Source: Planctomycetota bacterium
Lineage (GTDB): Bacteria > Planctomycetota > UBA1135 > GCA-002686595
Direction: 5' to 3'
NCBI GenBank assembly: GCA_023150475.1
Contig: JAKLKU010000002.1
Coordinates: forward strand, 124,001 to 188,000
Length of the DNA: 64,000 nt
In this document: one piece after another, positions 45,726 through 55,787 of the stretch
Position numbering within the stretch: the first letter of the stretch is position 1
Layout: every line of letters begins with the position of its first letter
Notes under the pieces: generated by a model
Databases searched by the model: none
Told to the model about the DNA's origin: nothing
What the model saw: the letters and a program-made list of their open reading frames with translations, nothing else
Made by a program: the position numbers and the translations under genes

Positions 45726-46319
45726 ATGGCCAAGGAACACAAGCTGAAGATCGGCGCTCCGGCGCCTGCGTTCGAACTCGAGTCGACCAACGGCAAGAAG
45801 GTCTCGCTCGCGAGCCTCGCGGGCAAGAAAGTCGTGCTGTACTTCTATCCGAAGGACGACACGCCCGGCTGCACGCGCGAAGCGTGCAGCTTCCGCGACG
45901 AGAACGCCGCGCTGAAGAAGGCGGGCGCGATCGTGCTCGGCGTGTCGAAGGACTCGCTGCAGAGCCACGCGAAGTTCCGCACGAAGTATCAGTTGCCATT
46001 CGACTTGCTCGCCGATCCGAACAACGCCGTCGCGCAGAGCTACGGCGCCTTCGGCAAGAAGCTCATGTACGGCAAGGAAGTCACCGGCACGATCCGTTCG
46101 ACGTTCTTGATCGACGAACACGGCAAGCTCGCTGCGCTCTGGTCGCCGGTGAAGGTCGACGGGCACACCGAGCAAGTGCTCGCCGCGCTGCGCGGCGACG
46201 CGCCGGCGAAGAAGTCGGCCGCGCCTTCGAGCGACACGGTGAAGCAGGCCGCGGGCAAGCGACCGGCCGCGAAGGCGGCGGCCAAGGGCTCCACGAAGCC
46301 CGCGAAGAAGTCGAGCTGA
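45726..46319 (+). CDS. bcp: Thiol peroxidase, Bcp/PrxQ type, with Lys/Ala-rich tail
   Basis: A 197-residue atypical 2-Cys peroxiredoxin reducing peroxides with thioredoxin. The active site YFYPKDDTPGCTREACSFRD has the peroxidatic cysteine at residue 49 and the resolving cysteine at 54, as in Bcp. The fold is complete by about residue 152 (VDGHTEQVLAALRG). The last about 45 residues are an extra tail rich in Lys, Ala and Ser (KQAAGKRPAAKAAAKG), unusual for the family and reminiscent of histone H1-like tails. It is convergent with the DUF1569 gene seven bases away. Confidence 0.93.
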   Translation: MAKEHKLKIGAPAPAFELESTNGKKVSLASLAGKKVVLYFYPKDDTPGCTREACSFRDENAALKKAGAIVLGVSKDSLQSHAKFRTKYQLPFDLLADPNNAVAQSYGAFGKKLMYGKEVTGTIRSTFLIDEHGKLAALWSPVKVDGHTEQVLAALRGDAPAKKSAAPSSDTVKQAAGKRPAAKAAAKGSTKPAKKSS

Positions 46320-46326
46320 ACGAGAG

Positions 46327-46782
46327 CTAGGCGCCGAACTGCTGCAAGTGGTGGTCGAGATGGCGCCACTGCAGCAGCATCCATTCCTCGGTCGTCATCG
46401 GTCCGAAGAACGGGTGCGGGTGTCGGGTCAGCACCGCCGGACCGCCGCGACCGAAACGCTCGACGAGAGCGACGAGTGCGTCGCGTTCGCGAGTGAAGTC
46501 GCGCTGATCGGTGACGCGGAACTCGGGCGCCGTCGGCAGCCCGCGGCGCCACGGCTTCGGCGAAACGAGCGATCGCTTCGCGAGGCGGCCGAAGAGCAGT
46601 CCCATCAGGTTGCGCTTCAACTGCATCTCTCCCATCGCGAGCAACAGGCCGATCTGACAGTGCCGGCACATCTGCGCGACGTCCATCTTGCCCCACTGCC
46701 GTTTCGACGTCGGCGTCAGACGTCCGATGCGAGCGAGCATCACCGCTCGATCGGTGGCAGAGAACAGCGATTGAGTGGTCAT
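46327..46782 (-). CDS. DUF1569 family protein (DinB-like)
   Basis: A 151-residue protein with KRQWGKMDVAQMCRHCQIGL, LKRNLMGLLFGRLAKRS and the C-terminal GPMTTEEWMLLQWRHLDHHLQQFG. The HxxHH-like end is typical of DUF1569/DinB four-helix proteins, which often carry a histidine metal site. Function in the family is not established. ATG 46782-46780 (MTTQSLFSATDR) is the most likely start. Confidence 0.8.
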   Translation of the reverse strand: MTTQSLFSATDRAVMLARIGRLTPTSKRQWGKMDVAQMCRHCQIGLLLAMGEMQLKRNLMGLLFGRLAKRSLVSPKPWRRGLPTAPEFRVTDQRDFTRERDALVALVERFGRGGPAVLTRHPHPFFGPMTTEEWMLLQWRHLDHHLQQFGA

Positions 46783-46885
46783 GAGGCGCGCCATTCGAGC
46801 GCGCGGCCCGAGTCGCCGCAACCGGCGCGCAGCCGGCGCGCGACCGGCGAGCAGCCGGGGCGCGACACGGCGCGCGACACGGCGC

Positions 46886-48129
46886 TCACGCGATCAGCGG
46901 CAACGGCTCCCAGCGGGTGCCGAGCACACGTTCGTTCGCGACGCCGAAGCACTGCTCGAGCACGCTCGCGTACACACGACGGAAGTCCGTGGTGAAGACG
47001 AGGTTGTCGTCGGCGTCGACTTCGACCAGCGAAGGCGGCCGCCCGTGGAACCCGCCACGCACACGCTCGCCGAGCAAGAAGACCGGCCCGGCGGCTCCGT
47101 GATCCGTGCCGTTGGATTCGTTCTCGTGGAAGCGTCGGCCGAACTCGGAGAACGCGAGCACGACGACGTCGCGTCCCCGCGTCGTGCGACGCACGTCCGC
47201 CAGGAACGCGCCGAGACACGCGTCCAAGCGCCGATGCAGTTGCTTGTAGAGCCCGACTTGGACATTGCCGTGCGAGTCGTAGTTGCCGTGCGCGAGCGAA
47301 TACACGCGAGTCTCGAAGCCCGCGTCGATCATCGCGGCGATCGTGCGGAACGATTCGGCGAGCGCCTCGTTCGGATACTCGACGCTCGGTTGGTAGTGCT
47401 CGACGGCGGCGAGCACGCGCTCCGAAGCGCGGCTTGCGGCTTCGAACGACGCGCGCAACGCTTCGAGCGCGCGTTCGCTGGGCGTCGCCGGCGGCGCCGG
47501 CGTCGTCGGCGGCGCAGCGTCGCGAGAGGCGCGCACGGCGTAGCGCAGCGTGCGCTGCTCGCGGTCGTCGCCGAGGGACTGGAAGTTCCCGGCGGAGCCG
47601 AAGACCAGCGGCGGTCGCGAGGCGCAAGCGAGCGACCAAGGCAACTCGCTGCCGACGTGCACGACGAGTTCGTCGCTCGCTCGATCGGCCCACGCCGCCT
47701 CTCGCAATCGCCCGATCCAACCTTCGCCCGCGACTTTGCCTTCGTGGAAACCCGTGTGCCACACGTCCATCGAACGGAAGTGCGAGTAGAACGGCTCCGG
47801 ATAGCCGCAGCCCTCGACGATCGCGACACGGCCTTCGTCGAAGTTCGCGCGCAGCTCGCGCAGCGACGGATGGAGCCCGTGGTCCTCGTCGACGCGCAAC
47901 AGGTCCTTCTCCGCCAACGCGATGGTCGGTCGCGCTCGGTAGTACGCGTCGTCGCGGAACGGCACGACCGTCGTCAAGCCGTCGACGCCTCCGTAGAGCT
48001 GCAGGAGCACCAGGATCGGTTCGGCGGACGCGGCGTGTGCCTCGCGCCGCGAACACGCGCCGAGCGCTGCCGCACCGAGCGCGCCGATTCCGCCTGCGAG
48101 CAGTCGGCGGCGGTCGAATTGGATCGGGC

Positions 48130-48133
<4 letters not shown>
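46886..48133 (-). CDS. DUF1501 family secreted protein
   Basis: A 415-residue DUF1501 protein of the alkaline-phosphatase-like superfamily. It starts at GTG 48133-48131, overlapping the stop of the DUF1800 gene as GTGA. The signal FDRRRLLAGGIGALGAAALGAC combines a twin-arginine-type motif with a lipobox, so export in folded form as a lipoprotein is likely. Conserved blocks are ILVLLQLYGGVDGLTTVVPF, HGLHPSLRELRANFDEGRVAIVEGCGYP, HGNYDSHGNVQ and VVLAFSEFGRRFHENESNGTDHGAAGPVFLLG. The family is abundant in Planctomycetota and usually sits beside DUF1800; the substrate is unknown. Confidence 0.9.
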
Positions 48134-49827
<1,694 letters not shown>

Positions 49828-49950
49828 TTTCGACGCTCCTCTCCGAAGACGGCGAGCCCCCGCCGAAACGCCGGCCCGGGCCCCTCGGGCGCGTAACGCA
49901 CCGCCCGCGCCAAGCGGTTCAAGTTCCCGGGCTGGAACGCCGTGGCGGGG

Positions 49951-49979
49951 CTCGACGGCCGGGCGCGGCCCGTTAGAGT
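49951..49979 (+). promoter_or_regulatory. Putative promoter of the signal peptidase gene
   Basis: CTCGAC (49951-49956) and TAGAGT (49974-49979) are separated by 17 bases, the optimal spacing for a sigma-70-type promoter. The -10 ends nine bases before the TTG start, which would give a nearly leaderless message and supports that start. Confidence 0.5.
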
Positions 49980-49988
49980 CTCACGCCC

Positions 49989-51416
49989 TTGAGCTCCAGG
50001 ACCACGAAGAAGCCCGCCCGGAAGACGCCGTGGCGCGACAACATCGAGGCTTTCACCGTCGCGATCATCATCGCGGTGATGCTCAAGTACTTCATCGTCG
50101 AGGCGTACAAGATCCCGACGCCGTCGATGCAGCCCACGTTGATGGGCGACGAAGCGACCGGGCTCTTCGACCGCATCCTGGTCGACAAGTTCTCCTTCCA
50201 CTATCGCGATCCCGAGCGGTACGAAGTCGTCGTCTTCCGCTACCCGCTCGACCGCTCGAAGAACTTCATCAAGCGCATCGTCGGGATGCCAGGCGAGGAC
50301 TTCCGCGTCTTCAACGGCGACCTGTGGACGCGCAAGGACGCGACCGAGCCGTGGCGAGTGCTGCGGCGTCCGCGCGGAGTGCAAGGCGAGACGTGGAAGG
50401 AGCTCGCGACGATCGAAGACCCGCGGACGGGTTGGTTCGCGAGCGCGTCCGGCTGGAGCTCCGGCGCGAGGGCGCTCGCGGCGCGCGGCGACGGTCGTGC
50501 TCAGTTCAAGGTGCGTGGCGCGAGCAACGTCGTGGACGAGTACAACCACGGCTACAACGCCAAGATCGGGCCGTTGCAGCGCTCGCCCGGTGGACTCTCG
50601 CGGCACAACGTCGCCGACCTGCGCGTCGTGGGCTCGGTGACGGCGCTCGCGGGCTGCAAGTCGGTCGCGGTCGAGTTCGGCGAAGGACCGCGTAGCTACG
50701 TGCTCGAGCTTCCCGGCCCCGCCGCCGACGCGAATGCCGCGCCGCGCATCCGCGTGCGCTACGGCACGCCGGACGTCGCTTCCGCCGCGAATCTGGCGAC
50801 CGAGGCGCTCGGGGCGGCTTGGCGACTCTCCGCCGGCAAGACGGTCGAATTCGCTGCGCAGAACCTGGACGATCAGCTCTCGCTCGAAGTCGACGGCGAA
50901 GTCGTCTGCGAGCTCGAGATCGCGGGCGCATCGGACAACGCGGCGCAGGAGTGGTCGAACTCGACCAACCTCGTCGCCACGGGCGAAGGCGCGGACTTCG
51001 CCGAGCTCCGCGTGTGGCGCGACATCTACTACACGTCCGAAGCGAAGACGACCGAGCTCACGATTCCCGCCGGCCACTACTTCATGCTCGGCGACAACAC
51101 GCAGAACTCGAGCGACGGACGCGAGTGGACGTTCGAGCGACTCTCGTGGGCCGGCGAAGGTTCGAACGGCGAGCTCGTGCGCGGCAACAAACGCATGACC
51201 GAGAACCCGGTCCAAGCGATGGTCGGCGACACGATGACCACGTTCTTCCGCGACGAGTGGGGCGAGCTCTGGAACTTCCCCTCCGCGTCGGCGACCAAAG
51301 CGATGCCCGAAGCGGCGCCGCTCGTCGCGCGCGAGCTGATTTGCGGCCGCGCCGTGTTCGTGTTCTGGCCGATCTCGCCCACGTACGACGCCTACCGGCT
51401 GCGCTGGATCCACTGA
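49989..51416 (+). CDS. lepB: Signal peptidase I with a large inserted domain
   Basis: A 475-residue signal peptidase I, nearly twice the usual length. A membrane segment (residues 21-37, AFTVAIIIAVMLKYFIV) leads to the catalytic serine 46 in PTPSMQPTLMGD and the catalytic lysine 95 in KNFIKRIVGMPGE. Instead of continuing directly, about 240 residues are inserted, including a beta-rich part (TVEFAAQNLDDQLSLEVDGEV, FAELRVWRDIYYTSEA) resembling a concanavalin-like sandwich. The conserved C-terminal box GHYFMLGDNTQNSSDGREW then follows. The TTG start is the only reasonable one before the membrane segment. It should cleave signal peptides on the outer face of the inner membrane. Confidence 0.88.
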   Translation: MSSRTTKKPARKTPWRDNIEAFTVAIIIAVMLKYFIVEAYKIPTPSMQPTLMGDEATGLFDRILVDKFSFHYRDPERYEVVVFRYPLDRSKNFIKRIVGMPGEDFRVFNGDLWTRKDATEPWRVLRRPRGVQGETWKELATIEDPRTGWFASASGWSSGARALAARGDGRAQFKVRGASNVVDEYNHGYNAKIGPLQRSPGGLSRHNVADLRVVGSVTALAGCKSVAVEFGEGPRSYVLELPGPAADANAAPRIRVRYGTPDVASAANLATEALGAAWRLSAGKTVEFAAQNLDDQLSLEVDGEVVCELEIAGASDNAAQEWSNSTNLVATGEGADFAELRVWRDIYYTSEAKTTELTIPAGHYFMLGDNTQNSSDGREWTFERLSWAGEGSNGELVRGNKRMTENPVQAMVGDTMTTFFRDEWGELWNFPSASATKAMPEAAPLVARELICGRAVFVFWPISPTYDAYRLRWIH

Positions 51417-51670
51417 GCGAGCCGCGCGAGGCGCGGCCTCCCGGAGTCGTCGACCGCCGCGGCGGCGACGCCGCGAATCGTGCTGCGGCGAGTTCCCGCG
51501 TCCTGCCGCACCGTTCGGCGCGGCGGCACCTCGCGGGACGGCGTTCGCGCAACCTGGGAATCGCGCCGACGCGGGCTTCGCGCGAGGGAGTCGACGCCGG
51601 TGACGCCGGAAAGCGCCGCACGGCGCCCCGCTTGACCGAAAAATCGCGCGCGCAGCCGCTCACGGCTCGG

Positions 51671-51679
51671 TTATCCACA
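51671..51679 (+). promoter_or_regulatory. Perfect DnaA box
   Basis: TTATCCACA, the consensus DnaA binding site, lies in the long intergenic region. A second identical site in the same orientation is 252 bp downstream. Confidence 0.65.
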
Positions 51680-51922
51680 GCGCCAAGGGGCGAAATGGTG
51701 CGCGCTCGGGCCACGCGCGAAGCCCAGAATCGGGGCGTTTCCCGAGCGCAGGAGCGCGCGCTCCCGCACGGTTCAGTCAACACAACGGGCTTTCTGGCAG
51801 CCACTTACGCGATGGGCAACTTCCGCATGCCCATGGGCAACTCGAGATGCGCCATCCATCGCGTGGGCGAGCGAAAGCGAGCGTCAAGGGCCCGCCAGCG
51901 TGCGCCTCCACCTCTCCACGAG

Positions 51923-51931
51923 TTATCCACA
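51923..51931 (+). promoter_or_regulatory. Perfect DnaA box
   Basis: A second TTATCCACA, preceded by CTCTCCACG, which resembles a half site, and followed by a short T-rich stretch. Confidence 0.65.
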
Positions 51932-52190
51932 GCCGCTTTTTCGACGCGACTTTCTTGCAACCAAGTCGCAAAAGCCTCGTCACGAACTCGCATCGTGCGC
52001 GCGGCGCTCGCCGACCGAGAGCGAGTCCGAGCGCGACGCGCGCACGCGACGGGGTGATCGGCTCCTCGACCAGCGGTCGGTCTACCGTCCCCGCGTGCCC
52101 GATTCGCGGTGGGAAGTCGCAATCCCGGCCGACGACGGGCGAATGCGGACGGCCCATCTACGCCTCGACTCGCCTCCTGAGTTCGCTCAC

Positions 52191-52196
52191 TACACT
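52191..52196 (+). promoter_or_regulatory. TACACT -10-like element before lptB
   Basis: TACACT ends exactly seven bases before the lptB ATG, so transcription would start at or next to the A of ATG. There is no Shine-Dalgarno. Confidence 0.5.
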
Positions 52197-52203
52197 GCCG
52201 CGC

Positions 52204-52998
52204 ATGAGTGAAGACGCGCGGCGTGGCGAACGCCTGCTCCAGACGCAGAGCTTGGTGAAGTCCTTCAAGGGCCGGCGCGTCGTCGACGGCGTGTCGTTCC
52301 ACGTCGACGCGGGCGAGATCGTCGGACTGCTCGGTCCGAACGGCGCCGGCAAGACGACGAGCTTCCGCATGACCGTCGGGTTGACCAAACCGGACGCGGG
52401 GCAAGTGCTCCTGCGCGGCAAGGACTGCTCGAAGATGCCGATGTACCAACGCGCGCGGATCGGCATGGGCTATCTGCCGCAAGAGCGGAGCATCTTCCGC
52501 CGACTCACGGTGCTCGAGAACTTGCTCGCGGTGCTCGAGACGATGCCGTACTCGCGCAAGGAGCGTCACGCGGAAGCAGAACGTCTGCTTGCGGAGCTCG
52601 AGCTCTCCCACTTGGTGAAGAGCCTCGCGGAGACGCTCTCGGGCGGTGAGCAGCGGCGCCTCGAACTGGCGCGCTCGCTCGCGACGAAACCCGTGATCCT
52701 CTTGCTCGACGAACCGTTCGCGGGCGTCGACCCGATCGCGGTGCAGGAGATCCAAACGCTCGTGCAGCGCATGCGCGCGAAAGGCATCGGCGTGTTGATC
52801 ACGGACCACAACGTGCGCGAGACGCTGCAGCTCACCGATCGCGCGTACATCATCAGCCACGGTCAGATCCTGCGCGATGGCGCGCCGCGCGACCTGATCG
52901 CCGATCCGCGGGTGCGCGAGGTGTATCTGGGTCACTCGTTCGACGCGCCGGTGTTCGGCGTCAGCGCCGCGGAAGCGCGCGAGCTCCAGAAGCCCTGA
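52204..52998 (+). CDS. lptB: Lipopolysaccharide export ABC transporter ATPase LptB
   Basis: A 264-residue ABC ATPase. Walker A is GLLGPNGAGKTT (residues 41-52), the Q-loop region GYLPQERSIFRRLTVLENL is LptB-like, the signature is LSGGEQRRLELAR, and Walker B is ILLLDEPFAGVDPIAV, a phrase specific to LptB. The H-loop is TDHNVRET. LptB powers extraction of LPS from the inner membrane through LptFG, so the organism should have an outer membrane with LPS or a related lipid. No lptFG, lptA or lptC gene is adjacent. A leaderless start is likely. Confidence 0.92.
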   Translation: MSEDARRGERLLQTQSLVKSFKGRRVVDGVSFHVDAGEIVGLLGPNGAGKTTSFRMTVGLTKPDAGQVLLRGKDCSKMPMYQRARIGMGYLPQERSIFRRLTVLENLLAVLETMPYSRKERHAEAERLLAELELSHLVKSLAETLSGGEQRRLELARSLATKPVILLLDEPFAGVDPIAVQEIQTLVQRMRAKGIGVLITDHNVRETLQLTDRAYIISHGQILRDGAPRDLIADPRVREVYLGHSFDAPVFGVSAAEARELQKP

Positions 52999-53070
52999 AC
53001 TCGCGCTCGCCCGGACGGCTGCGCCGAGGTTCGTAGTCGGCCCGCTTCGCGCGCGGAGTCGCCGGTCGCC

Positions 53071-53100
53071 TTGACCGTTTTCGACGCGCGCCGATATCAT
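53071..53100 (+). promoter_or_regulatory. Sigma-70-type promoter before etfBA
   Basis: TTGACC (53071-53076) and TATCAT (53095-53100) are 18 bases apart, 63 bases before the etfB start. The downstream leader contains GCCGCAGCGAGGTGCCGCGGC, which can form a short hairpin. Confidence 0.6.
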
Positions 53101-53163
53101 CCTCGCCCCTTATCACGGCCGCAGCGAGGTGCCGCGGCCGTCGATTTTTCGCGAGGATCCCCG

Positions 53164-53916
53164 ATGAACATCGTCGCCTGCGTCAAGCGCGTGCCCGTGA
53201 CCGAAGCGACGCCGAAGATCGCTGCCGACGGCAAGTCCGTCGACGCGTCCGGCGTGGAGTACATGCTGTCGTTCTACGACGACCTCGCGATCGAAGAAGC
53301 GATCCGCACCAAGGAGAAGCTCGGCGGTGAAGTCACCGTGCTGACCCTCGGGCCGTCGGAAGCCTCCAAAGAGCTGCGCGACGCGCTCGCCAAGGGCGCG
53401 GACAAGGCGGTGATCCTGAAGGACGCCAACTTCGGTGCTCGTGACGCGCGCGCGACGGCCAAGGCGCTCGCGAAGAAGCTTCAAGAGCTCAACGCTCGAG
53501 TCGTCTTCATGGGCCGCGTCGCGACCGACCGCGACAACGCGGCGGTCGGCGCGTACGTCGCGACGTTGCTCGGCTGGTCGTGCGTGACCGACGTCGTGAA
53601 GCTCGAGCTCGCCGCCGACACGGGCAAGGCGTGTCGCGAGACCGAAGACGGCGTCGAGACGGTCGAGTTCTCGCTGCCCGCGGTGATCACCTGCGACAAG
53701 GGCTTGAACGAGCCGCGTTACTCGAACCTCAAGGGCATCATGGCGGCGAAGAAGAAGTCGGTCGACGAAGTCGCCTTCGAGGACGTCGCCAACCAACAAG
53801 CGGTCGCCAAGCTCGAGCCGCCGCCCGCGCGCAAGGAAGGTCGCGTCGTCGGCCAAGGCGCCGCCGCGGTGCCGGCGTTGATCGACGCGCTGCGCAACGA
53901 AGCCAAAGTGCTCTGA
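53164..53916 (+). CDS. etfB: Electron transfer flavoprotein, beta subunit
   Basis: A 250-residue Etf[48 protein letters not shown] and the signature [24 protein letters not shown] are typical, and [28 protein letters not shown] closes the domain. With EtfA it carries FAD and AMP and passes electrons from acyl-CoA dehydrogenases to the quinone pool. etfA follows 20 bp downstream. It is transcribed from the promoter at 53071-53100. Confidence 0.95.
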   Translation: MNIVACVKRVPVTEATPKIAADGKSVDASGVEYMLSFYDDLAIEEAIRTKEKLGGEVTVLTLGPSEASKELRDALAKGADKAVILKDANFGARDARATAKALAKKLQELNARVVFMGRVATDRDNAAVGAYVATLLGWSCVTDVVKLELAADTGKACRETEDGVETVEFSLPAVITCDKGLNEPRYSNLKGIMAAKKKSVDEVAFEDVANQQAVAKLEPPPARKEGRVVGQGAAAVPALIDALRNEAKVL

Positions 53917-53936
53917 GCTGCTCTGAGGAACTCGCC

Positions 53937-54884
53937 ATGACCACCATCGTCGTCCTCGTCGAACAATCGAACGGCAACGTCCGGCGCGCGAGCCTCGAAA
54001 CGCTCGGCGCGGCGAAAGCCTCCGGCGGCACCGTGATCGCCGTCGTCCAAGAGTCCGAAGCGGTCGCGCCCGCGCTCGCCAAACACGGCGCAGATCGTGT
54101 GGTCGTGCTGAAGGGCGACGGCCGCTCGAGCCCCGACCGCACTGCGCGCGACGTCGCCGCGTTGGTGCGCGAGACCGGCGCGAAGGCGTGCCTCGCCGCC
54201 GCGAGCTCGTCGGGCAAGCAGCTCATGCCGCGCATCGCCGCCGAGCTCGACTCGACGGTCTTCAGCGACTGCACGGGCCTCGATCTCTCGGGCACGCCGA
54301 AAGTCGTGCGCCCGTGGCTCGCCGGCAAGTTGATCGCGACGCTCGAATCGAACGCGCCGGTGTTCTGCGCGACGTTGCGCCCGAACACGTTCGGATTGCG
54401 CGAAGCGCCGGCGGCCGGCGAAGTCGTCGTGAAGCCTTCGTCGAACGTGCTCAAGGCGATCGTCACTGCGATCGAAGCGAAGGCGGGCGGCAAGCTCGAC
54501 GTCAAAGAAGCGCCGGTCGTCGTCTCGGGCGGCCGCGGGATGAAGGGCCCCGAGCACTTCGGGTTGCTCGAGGAGCTCGCCGCCGCGTTCGGCAACGCCG
54601 CGGTCGGCGCGTCGCGCGCGGTGGTCGACGCCGGTTGGCGTCCGCACTCCGAGCAGGTCGGCCAAACCGGCAAGACGGTGTCGCCGCAGCTCTACGTCGC
54701 CGTCGGCATCTCGGGCGCGATCCAGCACCTCGCCGGCATGCGCACGTCGAAGGTCATCGTCGCGATCAACAAGGACGCAGACGCGCCGATCTTCAAGGTC
54801 GCCGACTACGGCATCGTCGGCGATGCGTTCGAAGTCGTCCCGGCTCTGACCGCGGCGGTCAAGTCGGTGCGCGCGCAACGCTGA
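53937..54884 (+). CDS. etfA: Electron transfer flavoprotein, alpha subunit
   Basis: A 315-residue EtfA with the variable N-terminal domain and the C-terminal FAD domain: [68 protein letters not shown] and [24 protein letters not shown] are all highly conserved. It forms a heterodimer with EtfB encoded 20 bp upstream. A 7-bp hairpin (54902-54934) just after the stop could help end the transcript. Confidence 0.95.
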   Translation: MTTIVVLVEQSNGNVRRASLETLGAAKASGGTVIAVVQESEAVAPALAKHGADRVVVLKGDGRSSPDRTARDVAALVRETGAKACLAAASSSGKQLMPRIAAELDSTVFSDCTGLDLSGTPKVVRPWLAGKLIATLESNAPVFCATLRPNTFGLREAPAAGEVVVKPSSNVLKAIVTAIEAKAGGKLDVKEAPVVVSGGRGMKGPEHFGLLEELAAAFGNAAVGASRAVVDAGWRPHSEQVGQTGKTVSPQLYVAVGISGAIQHLAGMRTSKVIVAINKDADAPIFKVADYGIVGDAFEVVPALTAAVKSVRAQR

Positions 54885-55174
54885 GCGAGACTCTCTTCGG
54901 CGGCTTGCGCGCCGACCGGCCGAACCGGCAAGCCAGCGGCTGCTCCGTGCCGCGGCTTCGAGCCGCTTCGTGTCGCCGCTGTGCCGCGTGGATCGGCTGA
55001 CGCCGGATCCCGGAACGAGTCGCGCGCGTTTCGGGATTTGTCGTGCTTCCGCGCGTGCGAATCGCCTGGCCCCAGGACGGGCCGAACGAGGCGCCGGATC
55101 GCCGAGTCGGCGACCCCGGGTCGTTGGCCCACACCCAGGTCCAACACCCGTCACGCACGGAGAGGAGCAGTTCC

Positions 55175-55747
55175 ATGAGCGACCACGAGTTCGCCGCGCT
55201 CGCGAAACGCATCGAGTCGATCGAGAAGGCGATCGTCCACCTGAAGGGCCCGCAAGGCGATCCGCCGCCGGACGACCTCGGCCACTGGCGTTGGGACATC
55301 GGCCGTCGCTTGCAGGATCTCGAGCGCTGGGTGTTCAAGTTGAAGCACCCGATCGGCGATCCGCCGCCCGACGAGTTCTTCGGACAACGCGCGGACTTCG
55401 TGCGCTCGCGCCTCGGCGAGCTGGTCAAGTTCAACCCGGGCTGGTTCACCGACCCGCCGCCCGACGATTTCCTGAACGTCCGCGTGCTCGACCTGATCCG
55501 CCGTTATCGCGGCGGCTTCACGGACCCGGTGCCCGAGGACTTCGCCAAGCTGCGTCTGGGCGACCTGCTGCAACGCGTTCCGGGAGGCGGCATCAGCGAT
55601 CCGAGCCCGGAAGACATCGGCCGACTGACGAAGACCGAGCTCGAGACCCAACTCCACAAGATCGGCGCCGAGCTCGTGCGGTTGAAGTCCATCGAACGCG
55701 TGATGCAGGACCGCATCCAGCAACTCGAACCCGGCAAGAAGAAGTAA
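55175..55747 (+). CDS. Repeat protein of unknown function (Asp-Pro-x-Pro-Asp/Glu-Asp repeats)
   Basis: A 190-residue protein with GAGGAG seven bases before ATG 55175. I do not recognise a family. After a helical start (EFAALAKRIESIEKAIVHLKG) the core motif recurs five times with Asp-Pro at residues 29, 62, 93, 117 and 142: GDPPPDDL, GDPPPDEF, TDPPPDDF, TDPVPEDF and SDPSPEDI. Each is followed by a helix with Arg and Leu (RVLDLIRRYRGGF, LRLGDLLQRVPGG). Spacing is 24-33 residues. The C-terminus is a helix or coiled coil ending in Lys. It has no signal peptide or cysteine. It precedes a radical SAM gene by 40 bp with a nearly identical leader (GGAGCAGTT). Confidence 0.8.
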   Translation: MSDHEFAALAKRIESIEKAIVHLKGPQGDPPPDDLGHWRWDIGRRLQDLERWVFKLKHPIGDPPPDEFFGQRADFVRSRLGELVKFNPGWFTDPPPDDFLNVRVLDLIRRYRGGFTDPVPEDFAKLRLGDLLQRVPGGGISDPSPEDIGRLTKTELETQLHKIGAELVRLKSIERVMQDRIQQLEPGKKK

Positions 55748-55787
55748 GCCGACACGCGCCCCGTCCGGCGTCGAAGGAGCAGTTGCG

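Larger units (their letters stand above)
51417..52203. other. Long intergenic region with two DnaA boxes
   Basis: A 787-bp stretch without a supported gene. It begins with a hairpin GCCGCGC-GAG-GCGCGGC (51421-51437), perhaps the lepB terminator. It holds perfect DnaA boxes at 51671 and 51923, a 12-base palindrome TGCCCATGGGCA (51828-51839) flanked by two copies of ATGGGCAAC (51812 and 51833), and locally lower GC around 51770-51830 and 51935-51990. It ends with the lptB promoter-like element. Confidence 0.6.
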
